Assembly: GCA_963843275.1 (NCBI GenBank)
Contig: CAWJJM010000004.1
Coordinates: 62,001 to 126,000, forward strand
Origin: CAWJJM01 sp963843275
GTDB taxonomy: Bacteria > Acidobacteriota > Thermoanaerobaculia > Multivoradales > JBCCEF01
DNA length: 64,000 nucleotides
Direction: 5' to 3'
Shown here: positions 1 through 7,581 of the stretch, one piece after another
Layout: the number at the start of each line of letters is the position of its first letter
Position numbering within the stretch: position 1 is the first letter of the stretch
Position numbers and translations under genes: made by a program
Notes under the pieces: generated by a model
Databases searched by the model: none
Told to the model about the DNA's origin: nothing
What the model saw: only the letters and a program-made list of their open reading frames with translations

Positions 1-84
1 GGCGTCGATCAGCAGGCGCCGGCCGCCGCAGTCGACGACGACCGCGTTGCCCCGGCTCCCCGATCCGAGGACCGTCACACGCAT
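1..84 (-). CDS. MBL-fold metallo-hydrolase, N-terminal fragment
   Basis: Only the first 28 codons lie in the window; the gene runs off the left edge. The ATG at 84 opens MRVTVLGSGSRGNAVVVDCG, the typical first strand and glycine-rich turn of YycJ/WalJ-like metallo-beta-lactamase-fold hydrolases. The metal-binding HxHxDH motif would lie outside the window. It follows another MBL-fold gene on the same strand after a 94-bp gap and is probably the last visible member of this minus-strand run. The substrate cannot be inferred. Confidence 0.7.
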   Translation of the reverse strand, partial: MRVTVLGSGSRGNAVVVDCGGRRLLIDA

Positions 85-178
85 CCGCTGGCCGATCGTT
101 CCGGTGAGACCACCCTGTGCCCCGCTCCGCGGAAACGGTATCACGGCGGCGGGGGCTTCCGGGCCCCCGGACGCGGGG

Positions 179-940
179 CTAGAAGGTGTAGGTGCGCCCC
201 TCCTCGAGGAACTCGACGTCGGAGCGGCCGAGGGCGGCGACCTCCTCGTGGATGCGCGCCACCGAGGGGGGCTTGAGGTGGTGCAGCAGGACCGGCACGT
301 CGCGCTCGAGCTTGGCGAGCTCCGCCGCCATCGTCCGCGGGGTCAGGTGCAGCGAGACGTCGGCCACCTGCTGCATGCCGTTGTCGAAGCTGGTCTCGAG
401 CATCAGCGCCTGCAGGTTCGGGGTGCGGTTGGCCACTTCCCACAACCGATGGGTGGGGCCGGTGTCGCTGGACCACAGGATCGCCCCGCGGTCGTGCTCG
501 ACCAGGAAGCCGTAGGTCGGCACCAGGTGGTTGACGGGGATGGGGGTGAAGCGCACCCCGCCGAGCACCAGGGGCACCTCCGGCGCCATCTCGTGGAAGC
601 GCACCGCCGGCAGCAGGTGGTTGGGCAGCCGGGTGAAGTCCGGCCAGGTGGCGTTGTTGAACAGGTACTTGCGGATCGAGTAGATGGTGGCCTCGGAGGC
701 GTAGATGTCCACCGCCCCCTCGCTGCGCCCGTAGACGTTCTCGATGAAGAACGGCAGCGAGGTGATGTGGTCCATGTGCGAGTGGGTGAGCAGGATGGAC
801 TGGATGCCCATCTGCTCCTCCACCGACAGGACCTGCGACAGCGACCCCGCGTCGACGGCGAGGCCGCCGTCGATCCGCAGGCAGGTCATCCGGCAGTCCC
901 GGCTCTCCCCGCCGTGGGCCCCCACCACCTCCAGGTCCAT
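179..940 (-). CDS. MBL-fold metallo-hydrolase (class II cAMP phosphodiesterase-like)
   Basis: The 253-aa protein carries the metallo-beta-lactamase signature THSHMDH at residues 52-58, which binds two metal ions. Further ligand candidates are the Asp in SSDTGPTH and the late His in HLKPPS. There is no signal peptide, so it should be cytoplasmic. The order of motifs (HSHMDHI, then the SSDTGPT and METSFD segments) resembles class II cyclic-nucleotide phosphodiesterases and related hydrolases, but the substrate is not determined by sequence. It lies 64 bp downstream of the 980-aa barrel/protease gene. A TACAAT box only 10 nt upstream of the ATG, with no Shine-Dalgarno, suggests it also has its own leaderless promoter. 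Confidence 0.85.
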   Translation of the reverse strand: MDLEVVGAHGGESRDCRMTCLRIDGGLAVDAGSLSQVLSVEEQMGIQSILLTHSHMDHITSLPFFIENVYGRSEGAVDIYASEATIYSIRKYLFNNATWPDFTRLPNHLLPAVRFHEMAPEVPLVLGGVRFTPIPVNHLVPTYGFLVEHDRGAILWSSDTGPTHRLWEVANRTPNLQALMLETSFDNGMQQVADVSLHLTPRTMAAELAKLERDVPVLLHHLKPPSVARIHEEVAALGRSDVEFLEEGRTYTF

Positions 941-950
941 GATCCAGAGG

Positions 951-956
951 ATTGTA
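951..956 (-). promoter_or_regulatory. -10 element (TACAAT) close to the start of the MBL gene
   Basis: On the minus strand TACAAT is followed by exactly 10 nt and then the ATG at 940. There is no purine-rich ribosome-binding site between them. Transcription 6-8 nt after the box would give a 5' leader of about 2-4 nt. No good -35 hexamer is visible. Confidence 0.45.
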
Positions 957-1004
957 GCGCCTCCCGGGGACGGCCTTCCCGGGAGGCGCGCGGCGGGCCG
1001 CCGA

Positions 1005-3947
1005 TCAGAAGCGGGTGCCGATCCAGAACGACGAGCGGTAGCCCTTCTCGGAATCCTGGAAGTTGGTCCGCTTGGCGAAGTCCCAGTTCAGCTGCAGGCC
1101 GCCGAAGTTGACGCTGATGCCGTAGCCGTAGGCGGCACGCGCGTCCTCCAACCGGTTCTCGGCGGAGTTCCACAGGGTGAAGGTCTCGAACTCGTGGTAC
1201 CAGGCGCCGCCGACGTCGAGGAAGATCACGCCGCGGATGCCGCGGAAGCCGAGGATCGGCGTCGCCAGCACGTCGATCAGCGGGAAGCGCAGCTCGAGGT
1301 TGGTGAAGAAGCCGCGGTCGCCGACGAACTCGCGGAACGAGTAGCCGCGCAGGGTGTCGAGGCCGCCGAAGTAGGTCGGGTTCGGCTGGTTGCCCTGCGA
1401 CGCCGCCAGGAAGACGCGCCAGGCGAAGTTGCTGCGCCGGGTCAGCGGCAGGTACTGGCGGAAGTCGAGGTCGGCGCTCTCCGACAGGGTTCCCCCGGAG
1501 CCGCCGCCGCCGATGTCGGGTGCGTAGTTGAGGTCGAGCCGCCAGCGGCGTCCGGAGATCGCCCCGTACCTGGCGTAGATCGCCGAGTCGCCCACCAACG
1601 CCCCGGTGAGCAGGGGGAAGTCCTGCGCGAACTCGACGTAGCGGATCTCGGGCTCGCCGGTGGCCTCGTTCAAGACGACGAACGGGGAGGCGAACTTGCG
1701 GTAGGCGTAGCCGACGCCGAGCTCGGCGCGGTGGTAGAAGCTCAGCGGATAGACCACCGTGCCGACCAGCCCGGTCAGGCGGTAGCCGATGTGGCCGCGC
1801 TGAACGTCGTTGAAGAAGCCGGTGTCGGCGCGCTCCAGGTAGTACTGGCGGTCGTCGAACAGCTCGAGCTGCCACTGCCAGCGGCGCGACAGGTCCTGGT
1901 AGATGAAGTCGAAGTTCGACAGGCTGTCGACCGAGCTCAGCACGCCGATCAGCCGCCGGTCGCCGAGGTAGTCCGAGAACGACAGGATCACCTGCCCGAT
2001 CAGGGTCTGGTTGTCGTCGATGGCGAGGACGGTGTCGGCGTTCTCCAGGAACAGGTGGAAGCCGCCGTACCCCTCCTTGTTCTCGTCGTTGACCGCCACC
2101 TGGATGTCGGGCTCGAAGGCCGGCAGCTCGGTGGGCAGAGTCGGCTCGGCGGTGAGGTCGAGCCGGGTCGGCTCGGTCACCGGCTCGTCGACGTCGCGCT
2201 CGTAGAGGTCGAAGCGGCCCTTCCAGTACCCCGTGTAGACGAGCCGCTCCTTGCCCTCGGTGTCGGCGGCCAGCACGGTCGGCTGGAAGCAGCCGGTGAC
2301 CGCGTTGGTGTACTGGCTCAGCTCGCCGGTGGCGAGGTCGAGGCCGTAGATGTTGTCGGCCCCGGAGCGGTCCGAGGTGAAGTACAACCGCTTCCCGTCC
2401 GGCGAGAAGATGGCGTCCTTGTCGTTGAAGTCGCCCGCGGTGATCTGGGTGCGCTCGCGCGGGTTGTCGAGGTCGATGCGGAACAGCTTCGAGAAGCCGC
2501 CGCCGAGCACCGACGACAGCACGACCGAGCGCCCGTCCGGGGAGAAGGTGGGCGCGGCGTCGTACAGCGAGTCGTCGGTGAGGTTGGTCAGCTCGCCGCT
2601 GTCGAGATCGTAGAGGAAGACGTCGAAGCGGCCGGCCCGGTTGCCCTGGAAGGCGATCGTCCGGCCGTCCGGCGACCACGCCGGCGCCAGCTGCTGGTCG
2701 ACCGACGGCATGTCGACCACCCGTTGGATGCCGCCGCCGAGCACGTCGATCAGCACCAGGCTGCGCCCCTTCTCCCGCTTGGCGAAGGCGGCGATGCTGT
2801 TGCCGTCGGGGGAGAAGGCGAGGTCGCGCCCCTGCTGGAACCCGATGGTGAGGAACTGGCCGACCAGGTACTGGTACTGGTTGGTGTAGCCGCGGGTGAG
2901 GTTGCGGATCAACCGCCGCTTGCGGGTGTCGAACAGCGAGACGTCGAGGTCGCCGCGCTCGCTGGAGAACGACGCCACCAGGTCGCCCGACGGCGAGGCG
3001 GTCGGGGACATCTCCTGCGACGGCAGCCCGCGCTCGACGCGGAAGGGGCGGCCGAAGTCGCCGGGCTCGCCGGTGCGCAGCAGCTCGGCCAGGTACTTCT
3101 TGCGCAGCCAGCGGCGGAAGTCGGCGTCGAACTCCTCGGGCTCGATGTTGAAGGCGCGCTGCACGGCGCGGCCGATGCGCCCGCCGATGGTGTTGCGCAG
3201 CTCGAAGATGAAGTCGCGGAACCCGTCCTTGCCCCAGCGCTCCTCGATGAAGTCGAAGCAGGCGTGCCCGATGCGGTAGGCGAAGAAGCCCTGCGGGTCG
3301 TCCTGCGTCATCCGCGGGACGTTGTCGTTGACCACCGCGTCGATCAGCACCATCCGGTCGGTGGTGGTCTCGTCCTTCGCCATGTAGCTGGCCATCCCCT
3401 CCATCACCCAGGTCGGCACCTGGCCGGCCAGCGCCTTGCCCAGGCTGCCCCCGAACAGGATGTGGTACTGGAAGATGTGGGTCAGCTCGTGGCGCACCAG
3501 GGCCATCAGCTCCGGGTCCGGAACGTCGACGGGCAGCACCATCCGGAAGCGCGCCGGGCTGGCGAAGGCCCCGACGCCCTCGGGGATGAAGTTGAGGATG
3601 ATGTTGTTCTGCTCGAACGCCGCGTGGTTGGCGAAGAAGATCAGCGGCGTCGACTCCTTGATCTGGAAGTCGAAGTCGCGGGAGAGCTGGTCGTAGGCGC
3701 TCTCCGCGAACGAGACGACCTTCTGCAGCAGCTCCGCCTCGTCGGCGTAGTAGTACACGTCGAAGTGCGGCGAGTGGTAGATCTGCCAGTCGAAGTTGCG
3801 GTACTGGATCTTGTTCTTGCCGAAGCCGCGGCCGTAGAACTCGGGCAGCGGCGCGTAGAGCTGCGCGCCGGCGGGCGGCGCCAGGGCGACGAGGGTGACG
3901 AGGGCGGCGATCGCCAGGACCGCCAGCCGTAGGGGCGAACGTCTCAA
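1005..3947 (-). CDS. Peptidase-MA / PD40 beta-propeller / BamA-type outer-membrane barrel fusion
   Basis: This 980-aa exported protein has a signal peptide (residues 1-28, ending PPAGA) and three parts. Residues 40-300 look like a Peptidase_MA (gluzincin-like) domain with HELTH at 153-157 and the downstream WVMEG glutamate near 183. Residues about 330-600 hold five or more PD40/TolB-like repeats built on SPDGRT-type cores. The last ~340 residues resemble a bacterial surface antigen (D15/BamA) barrel, with the signature LRGYSFREF followed by NLELRFPL and a terminal Phe (GTRF). The start is a TTG at 3947: it has AAGGAGG 6 nt upstream, and it overlaps the TGA of the preceding gene (TTGA), so the two are probably translationally coupled. 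A longer upstream reading frame exists but lacks a signal peptide at its start. The likely site is the outer membrane with the protease and propeller in the periplasm; function unknown. Confidence 0.85.
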   Translation of the reverse strand: MRRSPLRLAVLAIAALVTLVALAPPAGAQLYAPLPEFYGRGFGKNKIQYRNFDWQIYHSPHFDVYYYADEAELLQKVVSFAESAYDQLSRDFDFQIKESTPLIFFANHAAFEQNNIILNFIPEGVGAFASPARFRMVLPVDVPDPELMALVRHELTHIFQYHILFGGSLGKALAGQVPTWVMEGMASYMAKDETTTDRMVLIDAVVNDNVPRMTQDDPQGFFAYRIGHACFDFIEERWGKDGFRDFIFELRNTIGGRIGRAVQRAFNIEPEEFDADFRRWLRKKYLAELLRTGEPGDFGRPFRVERGLPSQEMSPTASPSGDLVASFSSERGDLDVSLFDTRKRRLIRNLTRGYTNQYQYLVGQFLTIGFQQGRDLAFSPDGNSIAAFAKREKGRSLVLIDVLGGGIQRVVDMPSVDQQLAPAWSPDGRTIAFQGNRAGRFDVFLYDLDSGELTNLTDDSLYDAAPTFSPDGRSVVLSSVLGGGFSKLFRIDLDNPRERTQITAGDFNDKDAIFSPDGKRLYFTSDRSGADNIYGLDLATGELSQYTNAVTGCFQPTVLAADTEGKERLVYTGYWKGRFDLYERDVDEPVTEPTRLDLTAEPTLPTELPAFEPDIQVAVNDENKEGYGGFHLFLENADTVLAIDDNQTLIGQVILSFSDYLGDRRLIGVLSSVDSLSNFDFIYQDLSRRWQWQLELFDDRQYYLERADTGFFNDVQRGHIGYRLTGLVGTVVYPLSFYHRAELGVGYAYRKFASPFVVLNEATGEPEIRYVEFAQDFPLLTGALVGDSAIYARYGAISGRRWRLDLNYAPDIGGGGSGGTLSESADLDFRQYLPLTRRSNFAWRVFLAASQGNQPNPTYFGGLDTLRGYSFREFVGDRGFFTNLELRFPLIDVLATPILGFRGIRGVIFLDVGGAWYHEFETFTLWNSAENRLEDARAAYGYGISVNFGGLQLNWDFAKRTNFQDSEKGYRSSFWIGTRF

Positions 3948-4678
3948 GCTGGCCTCCTTCTGGGCGGACGGGTCGGGCTCACTGGGTGAACAGCACCCGC
4001 GTCGCCTCGACCTCTCTTCTGGGCGAAGACGCCGATGATGCGGTCCTCGAGGGAGTAGAGATTCTCGAACATGCCTTTCAGCGGGTCCGCGCTCTCCCCC
4101 TCGGTGCTCTGGAAGTCCTTGAAGTTGTCGGTGTAGAGCAGCTCGCCGGTGTGGCCGTCGTAGACCTGCATCAGGATGTCGTACTCGAAGCCGGTCTGCT
4201 CGACGAGGACCTGCCGGTAGTAGCGCCGCCCGTTGTAGGGAGACGTGTACTCCTCGGTGCGGTAGCCGGTGCGGTCCTGGACGTCGAAGTCGAGGCCGCC
4301 GGAGAGGATCAGGTCCGCCTGGGTGCGCTCCCCCACCGCCTTCCAGAAGTCGGCCTCGCGGCCGAGCTGGGTGAGGTCGTAGGTGGGGTAGTCGACCGGC
4401 GGCGCGTCGATCACCTCGAGGTCGGTCTCGCGGCGCAACGTCTTGGTGAGGTAGCGCTTGAACTCGGCCTCCACGTCCACGGTGCGGCCGCGGGTGCGGT
4501 CCTCGCCCTCTTGGCTGACCACCAGGAAGGGGGCGATGGTGATCGAGTGACGGCCCTTGAGGTCGAGCTTCGCCTTCTGGGGCAGCTTGAGTCGCACCTC
4601 CACCGACCCCGCCCACAGGGGTGCGGCGGCCAGCCACGCGGCGGCGCAGCAGAGTGCGATGCGTTGACTTCGGGTCAC
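3944..4678 (-). CDS. Exported protein of unknown function (244 aa)
   Basis: The GTG at 4678 begins a clear signal peptide (hydrophobic run then PLWAGS). The mature part starts with a beta-strand stretch and an IAPF segment, followed by an alternating pattern (DLEVIDAP, ADLILSGGLDF, FEYDILMQVYDGHTGELLY). That pattern recalls the N-terminal domain of TolB/CsgG-type periplasmic proteins that sense or bind envelope partners; this is a weak resemblance, not an assignment. It lies between a TPR lipoprotein (53 bp upstream) and the barrel fusion, whose TTG overlaps its stop. The last ~18 residues are oddly Arg/Pro-rich. Removing one G near 4012 would end the protein at 3979 as VEATRVLFTQ, a more natural end, so a small frameshift is possible. 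Confidence 0.75.
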   Translation of the reverse strand: MTRSQRIALCCAAAWLAAAPLWAGSVEVRLKLPQKAKLDLKGRHSITIAPFLVVSQEGEDRTRGRTVDVEAEFKRYLTKTLRRETDLEVIDAPPVDYPTYDLTQLGREADFWKAVGERTQADLILSGGLDFDVQDRTGYRTEEYTSPYNGRRYYRQVLVEQTGFEYDILMQVYDGHTGELLYTDNFKDFQSTEGESADPLKGMFENLYSLEDRIIGVFAQKRGRGDAGAVHPVSPTRPPRRRPA

Positions 4679-4731
4679 GGCTCGACTCCCTTCGTGCCCC
4701 CTGCCCCCGATTCGGTACGCTTCCCGCCCGT

Positions 4732-5229
4732 TCAACCGCCCCCGGAGGGCGCCGGGGGCGCTGGCGGTGGAGTGGCGGTGCTGTCCGGCGCCGTCCCGGC
4801 CGCCCCCTCCGCCGCCTTCTCCCCCGACGGGTGGAAGCTCTGGTAGAACTCCACGAAGCGAGCGTAGTTCCGGCGCAGGTCCCGGTTGTCGGGCTGCACG
4901 CGGAGAGCCTGCTTGTAGACGTCCAGGGCGCGGTCGAACTCCCCGGTCGCCTCGTAGGCGACGGCGAGGTTGTTGAGCACCCGGTAGTCGTTGGGATCGA
5001 GCCGCGAGGCGCGCTCGAAGCGGAACAGCGCCTCGCTCCACAGGCCCTGCTTGGCCATCGCCACCCCGAAGTCGATCTGCTCCTGGGCGCGGCCGCTCGC
5101 GGACACGCCGCTGCAGCCCGCCAGGGCGCCGGCAAGGCACACGGCGAGCACGAGCCCCCGAAGGGCACGGCGGCCGCCCCGGAGGGCGGCCGGACCGACG
5201 GGCGGAACCTGCGGTGACGAAGAGGGCAT
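4732..5229 (-). CDS. TPR-repeat lipoprotein
   Basis: The 165-aa protein has a hydrophobic leader ending in the lipobox LAGCSG, so it should be lipid-anchored. Two to three tetratricopeptide repeats follow: EQIDFGVAMAKQGLWSEALFR, then FERASRLDPNDYRVLNNLAVAYEAT and ALDVYKQALRVQPDN. The tail is low-complexity Ala/Pro/Gly. It is the first gene of the minus-strand envelope operon; a TATACT box 14 nt before the ATG, with GGAG between, would drive the run. The role is likely protein-protein contact within the assembly that includes the barrel fusion downstream; this is inferred from position. Confidence 0.8.
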   Translation of the reverse strand: MPSSSPQVPPVGPAALRGGRRALRGLVLAVCLAGALAGCSGVSASGRAQEQIDFGVAMAKQGLWSEALFRFERASRLDPNDYRVLNNLAVAYEATGEFDRALDVYKQALRVQPDNRDLRRNYARFVEFYQSFHPSGEKAAEGAAGTAPDSTATPPPAPPAPSGGG

Positions 5230-5301
5230 CTCCAAGCTCCCGGAGTATATACGAGGGCCGAAGCGGTCCGGCCCGGCGACGGGTGGTGCGACGCATACCC
5301 G

Positions 5302-6501
5302 GTGAGTGCCGCCAGATGGCGCCGGCGGTTCGCGTCTACCCCGGTGCAGATGCCGACGCCACCCCACCGGCACGACCTCCGCGAGGTGCGCATCGCCCTC
5401 AACGCCGACCCCGGCCTGGGCCGGGCCGCGGCCTGCCGCCTCGCCCTCGCCGGGGACGGCTGGCTGCGCGGCGCCCCGGCTCCCACCGCCCGCGCGCTCG
5501 GCCTTCCCGGCAGCCAGCTCGAGCGGGCGCGGCGGGTCGCCGCGGTGTCCGGCCGCCTCGCCCGCCGCGAGCTCCGCCGCGCCGAGCGGGCCGGGGCTCG
5601 CCTGGTCACCTTCGACGACCCCGGTTACCCGCGGCCCCTCGCCGACCTTGCCCTGCCGCCCCCGGTGCTCTACGCGGTGGGCGAGCTGCCGGCCGCGCTG
5701 GTGGCGACGGGCCGCGGCGTGGCGGTGGTGGGCTCGCGGCGCGCCAGCGCCTACGGCCGCGAGGCGGCGGGCCAGTTCGGGCGCGCGCTCGCCGCGGCGG
5801 GGTGGACCGTGGTCTCCGGCTGCGCCCCGGGGGTCGACGCCGCCGCCCACCGCGGGGCGCTGGCCGCCGGCGGCCCCACGGTCGCCGTGCTCGGCTGCGG
5901 CATCGACGTCGACTACCCGGCGGGGCACGGGCCGCTGCGCCGCGAGATCGCCGGCGCCGGCGCCGTCGTCACCGAGTTCCCCTGTGGCGCCGCACCGCGC
6001 CGTTGGCACTTTCCGGTGCGCAACCGGATCCTCGCCGCCCTCGGCCGCGCCACCCTGGTGGTGCAGGCGACCGAACGCTCCGGCTCGCTGATCACCGCCC
6101 GGCTGGCGCTCGAGCTCGGACGCGACGTGCTGGCGGTGCCCGGGCCGATCTTCGACCGGCGCTCGCGCGGCCCCAACCGGCTGATCGCCGACGGCGCCGC
6201 CCCGGCGGGCGAGCCGCGCGACGTCCTCGACGCGCTGGTCGGCCCGTCCGCCGCCTGGCTCCTGTGCGGCGACGGCGCCGGCCCGTCGCCCGACGAGGCG
6301 ACGGTGCCGCGCCTGCCGGGGCTCAAGGGACGGGTGCTCGCGGCCCTGCCGCTGGGCGGCGAGCGCACCCCGGGAGAGGTCGCCGCCGCGGTCGGGCGCG
6401 AGGTCGACGCGGTGCTGGCGGCGCTGCTGGAGCTGGAGATCGAGGGCTGGGCGCGGCGGCGGCCCGGCCCCACCTACGGGCGGACCGCCCTCGACCGGTG
6501 A
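5302..6501 (+). CDS. dprA: DNA-processing protein DprA
   Basis: DprA (Smf) binds single-stranded DNA and loads RecA during natural transformation. The Rossmann-like core is clear: VAVVGSRRASAYGREAAGQ, then VSGCAPGVDAAAHRGAL, VLGCGIDVDYP, a GAVVTEFPCG segment and the SGSLITARLALELGRDVLAVPG block. A C-terminal winged-helix (residues about 335-395) follows, and an N-terminal helical extension precedes the core. Length (399 aa) is normal. The GTG at 5302 gives the longest form; the ATG at 5350 is an alternative start and would avoid most of the overlap with the upstream divergent gene's promoter region. It heads a dprA-topA-trmFO-xerC-hslVU neighbourhood. Confidence 0.93.
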   Translation: MSAARWRRRFASTPVQMPTPPHRHDLREVRIALNADPGLGRAAACRLALAGDGWLRGAPAPTARALGLPGSQLERARRVAAVSGRLARRELRRAERAGARLVTFDDPGYPRPLADLALPPPVLYAVGELPAALVATGRGVAVVGSRRASAYGREAAGQFGRALAAAGWTVVSGCAPGVDAAAHRGALAAGGPTVAVLGCGIDVDYPAGHGPLRREIAGAGAVVTEFPCGAAPRRWHFPVRNRILAALGRATLVVQATERSGSLITARLALELGRDVLAVPGPIFDRRSRGPNRLIADGAAPAGEPRDVLDALVGPSAAWLLCGDGAGPSPDEATVPRLPGLKGRVLAALPLGGERTPGEVAAAVGREVDAVLAALLELEIEGWARRRPGPTYGRTALDR

Positions 6502-6620
6502 GGGGAGCCGCCGGTGGAGGGCCCGCTCCGCCGGCGTCGCCGCGACGGGTTGCGACCTCCGGGCCCGGGGCGTACGATGGCCGCAGGCGGACCTTCGCGA
6601 ACCTCGGCAAGGAGATCGTC

Positions 6621-7148
6621 ATGGCGCGTCTCTTCGTCCCCGCAACGGTTCTTCTCACCCTCGTCCTCACCGTCCCCGCCGCGGCCCAGCCCGACGTCAG
6701 CGGCGTCTGGAAGATCGAAACCAACGCCGATCTCCCGGAGAACGGCGGCACCTGCGTCTTCTCCGGCAAAGCGACGATCCAGCAGGCGGGCTCGTCGATC
6801 AGCGGCTACCCGATCCTCAAGCTGGTCAGCGGACCAGTCTCTTGCCCGCCGTTCCTGACGGCGCAGCTGACCGGCACGGTCGACGAGAAGGCCTGCGTCG
6901 ACGGCATGCTCAGCAGCGGGCCGCTCGGAACGTCCTACTTCTCCTGCTGCCCCGGCGAGGGCGGGGGCTGCAACGGGGAGTTCGGGACCGAGACCGGACC
7001 CTACGCCGGCAGCGGCGGTACCTTCGCCGCCCTGATGCTGCCCTCGGTGCTGGAGATCCCGACCCTCACCGCCGGCGGCCTTGCCGCTCTGGCGATCCTC
7101 GTCCTCGCCCTCGGCGGCTGGTTGCTGCGGCGGCGCGGGGTGGCCTGA
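6621..7148 (+). CDS. IPTL-CTERM sorted exported protein
   Basis: The 175-aa protein has an N-terminal signal peptide (cleavage after VPAAAQ). Its mature part is Cys-rich, with at least six cysteines including SCCPGEGGGC. The C-terminus has an IPTL motif (residues ~146-149) followed by a hydrophobic helix and a terminal RRR cluster, which is the tripartite architecture of IPTL-CTERM sorting signals. Proteins with such tails are processed by exosortase-like enzymes and often anchored or secreted; no sortase is in this window. An AAGGAG ribosome-binding site lies 7 nt before the ATG and a TACGAT -10-like box about 40 nt further up. It is a monocistron between dprA and a convergent gene. The Cys-rich domain is not recognised. 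Confidence 0.8.
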   Translation: MARLFVPATVLLTLVLTVPAAAQPDVSGVWKIETNADLPENGGTCVFSGKATIQQAGSSISGYPILKLVSGPVSCPPFLTAQLTGTVDEKACVDGMLSSGPLGTSYFSCCPGEGGGCNGEFGTETGPYAGSGGTFAALMLPSVLEIPTLTAGGLAALAILVLALGGWLLRRRGVA

Positions 7149-7193
7149 GGTCGACCCGGCAGCGACGCGGTCCCCGCCGCGCCCGGACCGCCC

Positions 7194-7577
7194 TCAACCG
7201 CTGAAGGGCGACTGCTGGTGGAGGACCAGCTCCCAGGCGTCGCCGCGGCGGGCGTAGACGCTGGCGACGTGGGCGCGCATCTCGCCGGCGCCCGGGCGGC
7301 GGGCTCGCGCGGTGTAGACGAGCGCCGCCACGTCGGGCGCCCAGCGCAGGGTACGCGGCGCGAGGATCTCGAAGCTCTCCCACGGCGCCGCCGCCGCGAC
7401 CGCCGGCAGCGCCGCCGCCTTGTCCAGGATCAGGTCGGGGCCCGAGAAGACCAGCACCCCGTCGTCCGCCAGGTGGCGGGAGTAGAAGCCGGCGTCGCCC
7501 GCCGCCCGCCAGAACCCCGCCTCGAGCTCCAGGAGCTCCGCCCGCAGGGTCGCATCCGCCGGCGCCGGCGTGCCCAC
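7194..7577 (-). CDS. DUF4440/SnoaL-like (NTF2-fold) protein
   Basis: The 127-aa protein begins with a helical segment (LRAELLELEAGFWRAAGDA) and continues with the pattern typical of DUF4440/NTF2-like folds: YSRHLADDGVLVF, a short linker, VAALVYTARAR and VASVYARRGDAWELVLHQQSP at the end. Such cone-shaped proteins act as small enzymes or binding modules; nothing here defines a ligand. The GTG at 7577 lies 4 nt after the topA stop, so it is probably translated as part of the topA transcript. Confidence 0.8.
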   Translation of the reverse strand: MGTPAPADATLRAELLELEAGFWRAAGDAGFYSRHLADDGVLVFSGPDLILDKAAALPAVAAAAPWESFEILAPRTLRWAPDVAALVYTARARRPGAGEMRAHVASVYARRGDAWELVLHQQSPFSG

Positions 7578-7581
7578 CGGG

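Noticed and set aside
744..3932. Plus-strand open frame of 1062 codons antisense to the barrel fusion gene
   Set aside because: The opposite strand encodes a protein with signal peptide, HELTH and PD40 repeats. Long antisense frames are expected at this GC content; the translation is low-complexity Val/Glu/Arg with no motif.
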